Of a stretch of DNA of 64,000 nucleotides, positions 12,061-20,250 are shown piece after piece. A program made the position numbers and the translations under genes. The stretch lies in assembly GCF_033110965.1 (NCBI RefSeq), contig NZ_CP137003.1:1550001-1614000 (forward strand), given 5' to 3'. The notes under the pieces were generated by a model. It searched no databases. It was not told the DNA's origin and was given only the letters and a program-made list of their open reading frames with translations. Source of the stretch: Raineyella sp. LH-20. Lineage in GTDB: Bacteria > Actinomycetota > Actinomycetes > Propionibacteriales > Propionibacteriaceae. The number at the start of each line of letters is the position of its first letter. The first letter of the stretch is position 1.

Positions 12061-12330
12061 TCAGCAGCAGCGCGCGGAGGGGTCCCGGCCCTCGGCCTCC
12101 CACGAGCACCGCCAGAACTCGGCCTCGGAGAGCATCGGCTCGTCGGGATGGGTGCGCCGCCGGTGCTCGACATAGCGGTCGTACTTGTCGAGTCCGGACA
12201 GGCCACGCACGATCGCCACCGCGCCCCGCCAGGCGCGCCGGACGACCGTGCCGTCCCCGGTCGGGCGGGTCGGCGTGGAACCGTCGCCCCGTGCCGGTTC
12301 CGTGCTGACGGCGAACCGGGCGCCGGTCAC
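12061..12330 (-). CDS. YbdD/YjiX-family (DUF466) small protein
   Basis: 89 residues of the YbdD/YjiX family, small proteins encoded next to CstA-type carriers. Seen: GLDKYDRYVEHRRRTHPDEPMLSEAEFW, shortened here to its key YDRYVEH and HPDEP.LSE..FW core, and two Cys at the C terminus. The GTG start overlaps the cstA stop by four bases (GTGA), so it is translationally coupled and presumably made in step with the transporter. In E. coli the CstA/BtsT carriers work with these partners in peptide or pyruvate uptake; the same role here is by homology. Confidence 0.88.
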   Translation of the reverse strand: MTGARFAVSTEPARGDGSTPTRPTGDGTVVRRAWRGAVAIVRGLSGLDKYDRYVEHRRRTHPDEPMLSEAEFWRCSWEAEGRDPSARCC

Positions 12331-14648
12331 AGCTGGTTCTCCTCCTGGACGATCTCCTGGCGGCTGGTGTGGTGCATGCCCGGCAGCCGGTCATCGCCGG
12401 ACGGGTCGAGACCGGCGACCTGCCACTCGGCCAGCACCTCCTTCTCCAGCGCGGTGGGCACGAACCCGGCCGGCGCGAAGATCCGCGACGGCACGCCCTC
12501 GGCCTCGGCGTCGGGCAGGCCGCCCCGTCGGACCGCCCGGACGGCGATCGCCACGCCGACCGCGAAGACGATCAGCACCAGCCCGGCGTACAGGATCGAC
12601 AGGGTGCCCTGGACCGTGGTGTTGCGGATGACCATGTCGATCTCGTGCGGGGTCTTCGCGGTCTGGAAGGTCTGCGCACCCTTGGCCCGGGCGGCGCGGG
12701 CCGCCGCGTTCAGCGCCCAGTAGCCGATCTTCGGGTCGGCGGAGAAGATCTTCTGCCAGGACGCCCACATCGTGATGAAGAGGTCCCACAGCAGCGGCAG
12801 CGCGGGGATCCAGGCCCAGCGGAACAGCCCCTTCTTCATCACCACGGTGAACACCACGGTGAGCGCGATCGCCGCGAGCAGCTGGTTCGCGATGCCGAAG
12901 AGCGGGAAGAGCATGTTGATGCCGCCCAACGGGTCGGTGACGCCCATCACCACGATGGAACCCCAGCCGAGCACCACCAGGGCGGTGCAGAGCCACGCCC
13001 CCGGCCGCCAGGACGGATCGCGGAATCGTCGCCAGCCGGGGATGTTGGCCAGCGAGTCGGACAGCATGAAGCGGGCCACCCGGGTGCCGGCATCGACCGT
13101 GGTGAGGATGAACAGCGCCTCGAACATCACCGCGAAGTGGTACCAGAAGGCCTTCGCCGCGCCGACGATCGGGATCTGGCTGAGGATGTGCGCCATCCCG
13201 AGGGCGAGGGTCGGTGCGCCGCCGGTCCGGGAGATGATCGACTTCTCCCCGACCTCTGCTGCCGCCCGGGCGAACAGGTCCGGGGTGGCCGGGGCCAGCG
13301 GTGCGCCGGTGCCGGTGGTCAGCTGCAGGCCGTTGGTGTACGCCGCGGCGCTGGCCGGGCTGCCGCCGGTCAGGCCGAGCGGGGCGTTCATGCCGAAGTA
13401 GAGGTGTTGGTCGATCACCGCCGCAGTGATCAGCGCGGAGATCGCCACGAACGACTCGGTGAGCATGCCGCCGTAGCCGATGATCCGCGCCTGCGACTCC
13501 TTCTGGATCATCTTCGGGGTGGTGCCCGAGGAGATCAGCGAGTGGAAACCGGACAGTGCGCCGCAGGCGATGGTGATGAACAGGAACGGGAACAGGTTGC
13601 CGGCGAACGCCGGGCCGGTGCCGTCCAGGGCGAAGTGGGTGACCGCCGGCATCGACATCACCGGGCGGACGACCAGGATCGCCAGCGCCAGGAAGACGAT
13701 CGTGCCGACCTTCATGAAGGTGGACAGGTAGTCGCGCGGGGCGAGCAACAGCCACACCGGCAGGATCGCGGCGAGGAAGCCGTAGATGGCGATGGCGTAC
13801 GCCAACTGGACCGGGGTCAGGGTGAAGATCTGCGCCAGCACCGGGTGGGAGTTGACCAGCGACCCGCCGGCGATGGCCGCCACCAGCAGCACCACGCCGA
13901 TCAGCGATGCCTCGCCGACCTTGCCGGGCCGCAGATAGCGCATGTAGAGGCCCATCAGGAAGGCGATCGGGATGGTCATCGCGATGGAGAAGACGCCCCA
14001 CGGGGACGACGCCAAGGCGCCGATGATGACGATCGCGAGCACCGCGATCAGGATGATCATGATGGTGAGGACGCCGATGATCGCGAACCAACCGCCGACG
14101 GTGCCGAGTTCGTCGCGGGCCATCTGGCCGAGCGAGCGGCCGTTCCGCCGGATCGACAGGTGCAGCACCATGTAGTCCTGGACCGCGCCGGCGAGCACCA
14201 CGCCGACGATGATCCAGATCGTGCCCGGCAGGTAGCCCATCTGGGCGGCAAGGACCGGCCCGACCAGCGGCCCGGCGCCGGCGATGGCGGCGAAGTGGTG
14301 GCCGAAGAGGACCGACCGGTTGGTCGGCTCGAAGTCGCGCCCGTTGGCGTACTCCTCGGCGGGGGTCGCCCGGGTGTCGTCCGGGCGGTGGATCTTGCGT
14401 TCGATCAGCGTGGAGTAGAAGCGCAGGAAGATCAGGTACGTGCAGACCGCGGCGAGCACGAACCACACCGCGCTCACGTGTTCGTCCCGCAGCGAGGCGA
14501 TGAAGTACCAGGCGATCGCGCCGATGATGCCGAGGACGGTGAAGAGGATCTTCTGGCCGGTGGAGATGCCCGACGGTTCGATCACCGCGACCGGGGGCAG
14601 GGACGGGTCGGTCTTCAGTTTCTGACCCGCGTCGCGGGTGGGGGACAT
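12327..14648 (-). CDS. cstA: Carbon starvation protein CstA-family transporter (pyruvate/peptide)
   Basis: 773-residue inner-membrane carrier with about sixteen hydrophobic segments. Family hallmarks are present: GRDFEPTNRSVLFGHHFAAI, AGAGPLVGPVLAAQMG, AGAVQDYMVLHLSIRR, GFHSLISSGTTPKMI and TTVDAGTRVARFML. ATG at 14648 is preceded by AGGAG at seven bases. Homologues import pyruvate (BtsT) or peptides. Its position one gene upstream of the pyruvate:ferredoxin oxidoreductase operon, on the same strand, makes pyruvate uptake attractive, but substrate choice is inference. The gene shares a 184-bp divergent spacer with an MFS gene. Confidence 0.93.
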   Translation of the reverse strand: MSPTRDAGQKLKTDPSLPPVAVIEPSGISTGQKILFTVLGIIGAIAWYFIASLRDEHVSAVWFVLAAVCTYLIFLRFYSTLIERKIHRPDDTRATPAEEYANGRDFEPTNRSVLFGHHFAAIAGAGPLVGPVLAAQMGYLPGTIWIIVGVVLAGAVQDYMVLHLSIRRNGRSLGQMARDELGTVGGWFAIIGVLTIMIILIAVLAIVIIGALASSPWGVFSIAMTIPIAFLMGLYMRYLRPGKVGEASLIGVVLLVAAIAGGSLVNSHPVLAQIFTLTPVQLAYAIAIYGFLAAILPVWLLLAPRDYLSTFMKVGTIVFLALAILVVRPVMSMPAVTHFALDGTGPAFAGNLFPFLFITIACGALSGFHSLISSGTTPKMIQKESQARIIGYGGMLTESFVAISALITAAVIDQHLYFGMNAPLGLTGGSPASAAAYTNGLQLTTGTGAPLAPATPDLFARAAAEVGEKSIISRTGGAPTLALGMAHILSQIPIVGAAKAFWYHFAVMFEALFILTTVDAGTRVARFMLSDSLANIPGWRRFRDPSWRPGAWLCTALVVLGWGSIVVMGVTDPLGGINMLFPLFGIANQLLAAIALTVVFTVVMKKGLFRWAWIPALPLLWDLFITMWASWQKIFSADPKIGYWALNAAARAARAKGAQTFQTAKTPHEIDMVIRNTTVQGTLSILYAGLVLIVFAVGVAIAVRAVRRGGLPDAEAEGVPSRIFAPAGFVPTALEKEVLAEWQVAGLDPSGDDRLPGMHHTSRQEIVQEENQL

Positions 14649-14832
14649 GACGGCTCCTGTCGTCGTCGGGACGCCGCGACAACGACGGTGCGGCGGCCCG
14701 GGAAGGGAAAAGGCAGAGCGGACGCTGGCACCCTCCCCGGAGGACGCAGGATCGCCGCATCGTACGGGCACCCGGGGTGACCGGGGCCGGGGGAGGACGT
14801 CGGGTGGTGGATCGCCGCGGTGGCACCATGTC

Positions 14833-16032
14833 GTGGTGCTCGATCGATACCGAGAAGTCCTTGGTCTGCCCGGTGCGTGGCGATTCTCCCTGGCGGGGGT
14901 GATGGCCCGCCTTCCGATCGGCATGACCGGCCTGGCGATGGTCATACTGATCTCGTCCGGATACGGATCATATGCCCTCGGCGGAGCAACGACCGCAGCG
15001 TACGTGCTCGCGGTGGCGATCGGGGCGCCCCAGCTGTCGCGGGCCGTGGACCGGCACGGGCAGTCCCGGGTGATGCTGCCCGCGGTCACCTTGTCCGGGC
15101 TGGCCGGCCTCGGCGTGGCGTACGCCGCCGCCCATCACGCGCCGGGGGCGGTGCTGGTCGTCCTGGCCCTGGTCGCCGGCGGGGCGCAGGGCTCGATGCC
15201 CACGCTGGTGCGGGCCCGGTGGACCCACGTGGCGCGCTCGGCGAGCCAACTGCACACCGCGTTCGCGATGGAAGCCGCGTTGGACGAGATCGCCTTCATG
15301 GTGGGGCCGGTGCTGGCCACCGGGTTGGCCAGCGCGGTCGCCCCCTGGCTGCCGCTGGTCCTTGCGTCGGGCGTCCAGATCGTCGGCGGCTGGGCCTTCC
15401 TCGCCCAGCGGGAGACCGAACCACCGCCCGCCGGCGCCCCGGTGCGGGGAGACGGGGCCGGGTCGTTGCTGCGGATCCGGGTGCTCTGGCTGGTCTTCGC
15501 GGCGTACCTGATGCTGGGGATCGTCTTCGGCGGGGTGGACGTGTCCACGGTGGCGTACGCCACGGAACTCGGCCGGCCCTCCGCGGCGGGACCGGCGCTG
15601 CTGGTGTTCTCCCTCGGTTCGTTCGTCGCCGGGTTCGTCTACGGTGCCCGTCGGTGGCGCGGCGCGCCGTGGCAGCACTTCGCGGCCGGGACCGTGCTGA
15701 TCGGGCTGGGGGCCGGATCGTTCTTCTTCGCGACCTCGATCGAGGTGCTGGCCGGGTTGATGTTCCTCACCGGGCTGATGCTGTCGCCGACCTTCGTCGC
15801 CGGGCAGACGCTGGTGCAGCACCTGGTGCCGGCCGAACGGGTCACCGAGGGATTCGCCTGGGTCGCGACGTCGATCAATGCCGGGGTGTCGCTGGGGTCC
15901 AGTCTGGCCGGCCTCGGGCTGGACCGCGCCGGATCGACGGGCGGTTTCGCCGTGACGCTGGCCGGGGCCGTGCTCGCCGTACTGGTGGCGGTGACGGCGG
16001 CGCCGACCCTGCGGCGGCGGGTCGCACGATGA
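14833..16032 (+). CDS. MFS transporter
   Basis: About 399 residues with twelve predicted membrane helices and a YceI/SetA-like MFS layout; RLPIGMTGLAMVIL in the first helix and AVDRHGQSRVML in the first cytoplasmic loop resemble small actinobacterial efflux MFS proteins. GTG 14833 or GTG 14836 is the likely start, since the upstream in-frame extension is arginine/glycine-rich and overlaps the divergent cstA promoter region. Substrate unknown. An 18-bp tandem repeat begins two bases after the stop, so the 3' end may have been remodelled by repeat expansion. Confidence 0.85.
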   Translation: MVLDRYREVLGLPGAWRFSLAGVMARLPIGMTGLAMVILISSGYGSYALGGATTAAYVLAVAIGAPQLSRAVDRHGQSRVMLPAVTLSGLAGLGVAYAAAHHAPGAVLVVLALVAGGAQGSMPTLVRARWTHVARSASQLHTAFAMEAALDEIAFMVGPVLATGLASAVAPWLPLVLASGVQIVGGWAFLAQRETEPPPAGAPVRGDGAGSLLRIRVLWLVFAAYLMLGIVFGGVDVSTVAYATELGRPSAAGPALLVFSLGSFVAGFVYGARRWRGAPWQHFAAGTVLIGLGAGSFFFATSIEVLAGLMFLTGLMLSPTFVAGQTLVQHLVPAERVTEGFAWVATSINAGVSLGSSLAGLGLDRAGSTGGFAVTLAGAVLAVLVAVTAAPTLRRRVAR

Positions 16033-16034
16033 GG

Positions 16035-16124
16035 GTGCCGCATGACGCTGCTGTGCCGCACGATGAGGCTGTGCCGCATGACGGTGCTGTGCCGCATGAT
16101 GAGGCGGTGCCGCACGATGAGGCT
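16035..16124 (+). repeat. Five tandem copies of an 18-bp unit
   Basis: Units begin at 16035, 16053, 16071, 16089 and 16107, with consensus GTGCCGCAYGATGAGGCT. Related GC-rich sequence ending in CGCACGATGA stands just before (end of the MFS gene) and after the array. In one frame it would read as repeated VPHDEA, but it follows the MFS stop and has no independent start, so it is treated as non-coding. Confidence 0.85.
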
Positions 16125-16205
16125 GCGGCGGCGGGCCGCACGATGATGCAGACCGCCGCCGCGTTGGGGGATCGGAAGCAAGCGTCGGTGTGACGCCTGC
16201 GGGGA

Positions 16206-16487
16206 TCAGTCCTCGCCGTTGGCGGCGCGCTTCAGCGCGGCGCCGGGGGTGAGGCGGACGGCCCGCTTGGCGGCGATCTCCATGGTCTCGCCGGTGCGGG
16301 GGTTACGGCCGCTGCGGGCGGCGCGATCGACGACCTCGAGGGTCAGCAGGCCGGGGATCTGGACCTTCTGGCCGCCGCGGGCGGCGTCCTGGAGGACGTC
16401 GTCGAGGGCGGTGATGGCGCGGTTGGCGTCTTCCTTGGACAGTCCGGCGCGCTCGGCGACGGCCGCCACGAGTTCGGTGCGGTTCAT
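16206..16487 (-). CDS. HU-family nucleoid DNA-binding protein
   Basis: 93 residues, the compact form of HU/HupB without the lysine-rich tail found in mycobacteria. Seen: MNRTELVAAVAERAGLS at the start, KVQIPGLLTLEV, and the DNA-binding arm RSGRNPRTGETMEI followed by KRAVRLTPG. It binds and bends DNA without much sequence preference and compacts the nucleoid. ATG preceded by AAGGAG (16492-16497). A convincing promoter lies about 100 bases upstream, giving a leader of roughly 90 nt. Confidence 0.96.
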   Translation of the reverse strand: MNRTELVAAVAERAGLSKEDANRAITALDDVLQDAARGGQKVQIPGLLTLEVVDRAARSGRNPRTGETMEIAAKRAVRLTPGAALKRAANGED

Positions 16488-16585
16488 GTGTCTCCTTCAG
16501 TGATGGTCCGAGACGTGGTCGCGGACGACCCCGGCACGGTTCGGCGCTGCGCATCGACACAACGCACATGTCGTAACAACGCAGG

Positions 16586-16614
16586 ATGCTAGTGATCGTC
16601 GGCGGCCTCTGCAA
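16586..16614 (-). promoter_or_regulatory. Promoter of the HU gene
   Basis: On the minus strand TTGCAG (16609-16614) and TAGCAT (16586-16591) are separated by exactly 17 bases. The predicted transcript start near 16579 leaves a leader of about 92 nt, in which ACAACGC occurs twice. Nothing else is seen in the 213-base spacer. Confidence 0.6.
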
Positions 16615-16700
16615 TGAAGAACCGCGCAGACACGCCGATCTGCAGGGTCTGAGGGGCTCTGGAGTCGCTTTTCGGGGTGCTGGGGCGGGGCCGCGGGCGT

Positions 16701-17870
16701 TCAGCGGGCCGGGCGGTCCGCCGCGGGGCGCACCGGGAGGGCGGCGACCAGGGCGCCGAGCGCGGAGACGCCGCCGGCCGTTGCGGTGGCCAGCAACGGG
16801 TCCACGGCGTACAGCGGGAGCAGCGCGGGCACCGCCGCCGAGCCGAGGAACTGGATCGCCATCGTCACCGAGGTCGCTCCGCCCGGATTCTCCGGCGTGC
16901 TGCGCAGCGCCATGGTGTTGGTGAGGATCCGACCTGCCGTGCCGGCGGCGCCGATCACCGCCAGCAGCGCCACCAGTGGCACCACCGCGGGAGTGAGCCC
17001 GACCAGCGCCATCGCGACCCCCAGCACGAGCAGCGCGACGATGCCGAACCGCCGCATCCCCCAACGGTCGGCGAGGCGGCCGGCGAAGCGGCCGCTGACC
17101 AGGCCGGCGACGCCGTAGAACGCCACCACCAGACCGCGGGCGGTCGGGGAGAGCCCGAACCGGTCGGTGGCGACCAGCGCCGCCAGCACGGTGATGCCGG
17201 TGGCGGTGACCTGGGCGGCGAAAGCGACCGCCGAGGACTGGGCGACCCGGGGGTTCGCCAGCGCCCGCCAGCTCGTGGGGGTGCTCCGGTCGCCGCCGGC
17301 CCGGCCGACCGGGGTGACGACGGCCAATAGCAGCGCCGCCAGGCCGGTGAACGCGAACGCCAGCCGGTAGTCGGTGTCGGCAGCCGCGCCGCCGACCAGC
17401 GGACTGAACGCCTGACCGGCGGCCTGCATGGAGGCGAACAGCCCCAGTGCGCCGCCGAGTCGCTGCCCGGCGACGAACTCGCTCAGCAGCAGCACCATCA
17501 CCGGCGTGGTGAACGCATTGCCCATGCCCTGCACGGCCCGCCCGGCCATGAATGCGGGCACCTCCGCGGCGACGGGCAGCTGCTGGGCGAGGACGCACAC
17601 CAGCGACCCCACCAGGTAGAGCCCGAAACCGCCGCGGATCGTACGTCCCCGTCCCCACCGTTGGGCGAGCGAACCGGAGACCAGCAGGGTGACGCAGAAC
17701 GGCAGCATGTACCAGGTCACCGCCGAGGATGCCGCGGTCAGGTCGGTGTGCAGGGCCTGTGCCAGCTCGGGGAGCATCGTGTTCGTCACCGCACCACCGA
17801 ACGGTCCGAGGAAGCCCCCGACGTACAACGGCCAGACGCGCGGACGCGCAGGGGTGCTCGGCGAGGACAT
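16701..17870 (-). CDS. MFS transporter, DHA-type
   Basis: 389 residues with twelve hydrophobic segments. Motifs typical of drug:H+ antiporters are visible: RWGRGRTIRGG in loop 2-3 and GRAVQGMGNAFTTPVMVLLL around helix 4-5 (motif-C-like), and GRLADRWGMRRFG in the second half. The ATG at 17870 has no ribosome-binding site but has TAGCCT seven bases upstream, pointing to a leaderless mRNA. Divergent from the NifX-like gene. Substrate unknown. Confidence 0.88.
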   Translation of the reverse strand: MSSPSTPARPRVWPLYVGGFLGPFGGAVTNTMLPELAQALHTDLTAASSAVTWYMLPFCVTLLVSGSLAQRWGRGRTIRGGFGLYLVGSLVCVLAQQLPVAAEVPAFMAGRAVQGMGNAFTTPVMVLLLSEFVAGQRLGGALGLFASMQAAGQAFSPLVGGAAADTDYRLAFAFTGLAALLLAVVTPVGRAGGDRSTPTSWRALANPRVAQSSAVAFAAQVTATGITVLAALVATDRFGLSPTARGLVVAFYGVAGLVSGRFAGRLADRWGMRRFGIVALLVLGVAMALVGLTPAVVPLVALLAVIGAAGTAGRILTNTMALRSTPENPGGATSVTMAIQFLGSAAVPALLPLYAVDPLLATATAGGVSALGALVAALPVRPAADRPAR

Positions 17871-17980
17871 GATGGTCAGGCTAGCGTCCGCCGGCCTGGT
17901 GGTTGAAGGATCATGCAGGTGGGTGGACCACGGCGGGAGCTACGGATCCGGCGGTGCGGACCGTCATTAGAGTTGGCGCC

Positions 17981-18313
17981 ATGAACATCGCGATCCCGGT
18001 CACCGCCGACGGTCAGGTCGAGCCCCGGTGGGGACGTGCGCCGATGGTGGCGGTCGCCACCGTCGAGTCCGGTCAGGTCACCGACTGGGTGGTTCACCAG
18101 GTCGGCTGGGACGTCGCCCACGACCAGGGCACCGAAGGATCCCACCACGCCCGGATCGTACGGTTCCTTCGGGAGAACGCCGTGGAGGCCGTCGTCGTCG
18201 ACCACATGGGACAGGGCATGTTGCACACCCTCGGCAAGATGGGGATCCCGGTGCTGCCGGCCCGTGCCGCCGATGCCCGTGAGGCCGTCGCGCTGATCGC
18301 GCCGCGCGACTGA
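17981..18313 (+). CDS. NifX/NafY-like (dinitrogenase iron-molybdenum cofactor fold) small protein
   Basis: 110 residues with the RNase-H-like NifX/NifB-C fold: MNIAIPVTADGQVEPRWGRAP, a middle strand with GTEGSHHARIVRFL, and DHMGQGMLHTLGKMGIPVL. In nitrogen fixers this fold carries iron-molybdenum cofactor precursors, but no nif gene is near, and such stand-alone proteins are widespread in non-fixing bacteria. Possible Fe-S or metal-cofactor handling is only suggested by the fold. The start ATG has TAGAGT (17968-17973) seven bases upstream and no Shine-Dalgarno, so the mRNA is probably leaderless. Confidence 0.85.
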   Translation: MNIAIPVTADGQVEPRWGRAPMVAVATVESGQVTDWVVHQVGWDVAHDQGTEGSHHARIVRFLRENAVEAVVVDHMGQGMLHTLGKMGIPVLPARAADAREAVALIAPRD

Positions 18314-18364
18314 CCGGCGTCCCCGCAGCCCATCACCAGATCGGCTGCACCGCCATCCTCACAG

Positions 18365-18745
18365 TCAGCCCAGGTAGGCGGTCGCCTCGATCTCGACGAG
18401 GAACTGCGGGCGCCCCAGCGCGGCCACCCCGACCACGGTGTGGGTCGGCTTCACCTCCCCGGTGAACCACTGTGCCCGGGCCGCGCTGACCACCGGGGCG
18501 TCCGTCACATCCACCAGGTAGGTCGTGGTGGCGACGATGTCGTCCATCGTGCCGCCGGCCGCAGTGACCACCTCCGCCATGTTCCGCAGCGCCTGGTCGA
18601 CCTGGGCGGCGATGTCGCCCTCGCCGACGATCGTCCCGTCGGTGGCGAAGGACACCATCCCGGCGATGTGCAGCATGTCGCCGGCCCGGACGCCGTAGGC
18701 GTACGTGTTGTTCACTGCGGGGGCCGCGGGGAGCGAGCTGGGCAT
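18365..18745 (-). CDS. RidA-family reactive imine/enamine deaminase
   Basis: 126 residues of the YjgF/YER057c/UK114 trimer family, which hydrolyses reactive enamines or imines from PLP enzymes. Seen: YGVRAGDMLHIAGMVSF, DQALRNMAEVV, TTYLVDV and RPQFLVEIEATAYL. The family's key arginine is not plainly in the usual C-terminal position: the stretch reads GVAALGRPQFLVEIE, with the Arg of the GRP motif as the nearest candidate. ATG at 18745 is chosen; an extension to 18844 would translate the 24-bp repeat array and is unlikely. Confidence 0.85.
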   Translation of the reverse strand: MPSSLPAAPAVNNTYAYGVRAGDMLHIAGMVSFATDGTIVGEGDIAAQVDQALRNMAEVVTAAGGTMDDIVATTTYLVDVTDAPVVSAARAQWFTGEVKPTHTVVGVAALGRPQFLVEIEATAYLG

Positions 18746-18770
18746 GATCGCCTCGTGGCGAGGGTGTGCG

Positions 18771-18834
18771 GCCTCACGGCGAGGACTCTCAATCGCCTCA
18801 CGGCGAGGACTCTCAGTCGCCTCACGGCGAGGGG
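18771..18834. repeat. 24-bp tandem repeat upstream of ridA
   Basis: GCCTCACGGCGAGG starts at 18771, 18795 and 18819, each followed (except the last) by ACTCTCARTC, a period of 24. A diverged copy, GCCTCGTGGCGAGG, sits at 18750. Each core is itself a short inverted repeat, CCTC-N5-GAGG. It lies in the 313-base divergent spacer between ridA and the HIT gene. Confidence 0.8.
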
Positions 18835-18950
18835 TTGCGGTCACGGTTCCTCCGTCGTCGGGCGCCGGGGCGGCGCGGTCTGCGGCGTACGTCGCTGGTC
18901 ACCGTACGGGCAAGCCGTCGGCGGTGTCGCCACCCGGTGCCGCCCGACGG

Positions 18951-18994
18951 GTCCCACGCCACGGGGGTCCCACGCCACGGGTCCCACGCCACGG
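18951..18994. repeat. Three copies of GTCCCACGCCACGG
   Basis: Copies start at 18951, 18967 and 18981, so spacing is 16 then 14. Same spacer as the 24-bp array, nearer the HIT gene. No symmetry or known motif seen. Confidence 0.75.
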
Positions 18995-19058
18995 ATCCCG
19001 GACGGCCGATCACGGCCCGCGACCGTGGGGCGGTGCCCCCGGGCCGTAGGCTCGGGCC

Positions 19059-19478
19059 ATGGCAACTGTCTTCACGCGCATCATCAACGGTGACCTGCCC
19101 GGCCGCTTCGTCTACCGCGACGACACGGTGGTCGCGTTCCTGTCCGCCGGGCCGGTCGCCTGGGGCCACACCCTGGTCGTGCCGGTGCAGGAGGTCGACC
19201 AGTGGATCGACGCCGACCCGGTGCTCTGGGCGCACCTCAACGAGGTGTCGCGGCTGGTCGGCCGGGCCATGGTCACCGTCACCGGGGCCGCCCGCGCCGG
19301 CCTGCTGATCGCCGGGTTCGAGGTGTCCCACCTGCACATCCACGTGTTCGGCGCCGACGACATGCGGGGCTACGACCTGCGGGCGATCGACGTGTCCGAG
19401 GCGGAGATGGACCGCGCCGCCGCCGCACTGCGCGCGGCGCTGCGGGACCTCGGCGCCGGGGAGCACGTCCCGGCGTGA
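19059..19478 (+). CDS. HIT-family nucleotide hydrolase/transferase
   Basis: 139 residues of the histidine triad superfamily (HinT-like), which hydrolyse nucleoside phosphoramidates or related nucleotides. The active-site motif HLHIHVFG is intact, preceded by GHTLVVPVQEVD. The N-terminal FTRIINGDLPGRFVYRDD is typical of the family. ATG at 19059 has TAGGCT six bases upstream and no Shine-Dalgarno, so it is probably leaderless. Alone on the plus strand between minus-strand genes. Confidence 0.92.
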   Translation: MATVFTRIINGDLPGRFVYRDDTVVAFLSAGPVAWGHTLVVPVQEVDQWIDADPVLWAHLNEVSRLVGRAMVTVTGAARAGLLIAGFEVSHLHIHVFGADDMRGYDLRAIDVSEAEMDRAAAALRAALRDLGAGEHVPA

Positions 19479-19556
19479 GCCGCCGCCCACCGTCGGCGGC
19501 CACTCCGTCCCGCCACGCCCGGTCCCGAGGGACTCACGCGGTGACGTCCCTGGGCA

Positions 19557-20165
19557 TCACCGCGGAGCCTTCGCGGTGGGCACGTACTGGACGAGAACGT
19601 TGCGGGAGCCGGGCAGCACCCGGGACGCGATCGGTGTCAGGGACGTGGGCGCGGTGAACGCGGGCACCCCCTCTCCGATGGAATCCGGACCGACGATCAG
19701 GTCGAGGCGGTCGACGAGCCCGTCGGCGAGCAGTCGATTCCACAGGAGATGGCTCGCGTAGACGATGATGTCGCCACCGTCGCCCGTCTTCTCGTCGCGC
19801 ACCGCTTCGCTCAGGTGCGTGGCGGGAATGACGCGTGTGGTGGTCTTCCACGGGTTGTCGTCCGGGACCTCGTAGCGGTCGCTGACCACGATCTTCGGGA
19901 TGTCGCGGTAGCGACGGCTGAACTCGCGGTTCGTCTCGCTGAGCGCGGGGTTCGACGGGTCGTCGGGGGCATCGGCGATCATGGGCCAGAACGAGCTGAA
20001 CAGCTCGAAGGAGGCCCGCCCGAGCAGGACGGTGCCCGCACCACACATGAGCTCGAGGTTGTGCGCGTCGAAGGCGGCGTCGAGGTTGAGAACGAGGGGG
20101 TTGCCGCCGGGGCCGGCGAAGAATCCGTCGAGGGTGACGGCGTTGGCGACGATGAGTGATCGCAT
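19557..20165 (-). CDS. Dihydrofolate reductase/RibD-C-domain family protein
   Basis: 202 residues of the RibD C-terminal (bifunctional deaminase-reductase) family. Seen: ANAVTLDGFFAGPGG at the N terminus, TVLLGRASFE, KIVVSDR and a C-terminal IIVYASHLLWNRLLADGLVDRLDL. These are NADPH-binding folds of mostly unknown substrate, unlike true DfrA. ATG is preceded by AAAGGA. It lies 85 bases downstream of the ECF sigma gene on the same strand, so the two may be co-transcribed and the sigma factor could control it. Confidence 0.85.
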   Translation of the reverse strand: MRSLIVANAVTLDGFFAGPGGNPLVLNLDAAFDAHNLELMCGAGTVLLGRASFELFSSFWPMIADAPDDPSNPALSETNREFSRRYRDIPKIVVSDRYEVPDDNPWKTTTRVIPATHLSEAVRDEKTGDGGDIIVYASHLLWNRLLADGLVDRLDLIVGPDSIGEGVPAFTAPTSLTPIASRVLPGSRNVLVQYVPTAKAPR

Positions 20166-20250
20166 GATGGGTCCTTTCGTGTCGGCGGGATGCCTTCATT
20201 CGTTGAGAGACACGCCGCGCGGCGAACTCATCGGTCGAGAGGGAAAGATC

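Noticed and set aside
12369-14780. 803-codon plus-strand open frame opposite cstA
   Set aside because: Composition rich in charged residues without any domain; cstA is clearly the real gene.
14638-14832. 65-residue N-terminal extension of the MFS gene
   Set aside because: Gly/Arg-rich, overlaps the cstA start and promoter region; membrane helices begin after GTG 14833.
18746-18844. N-terminal extension of RidA encoding PRREA repeats
   Set aside because: It is a translation of the 24-bp repeat array, and ATG 18745 gives the normal family length.
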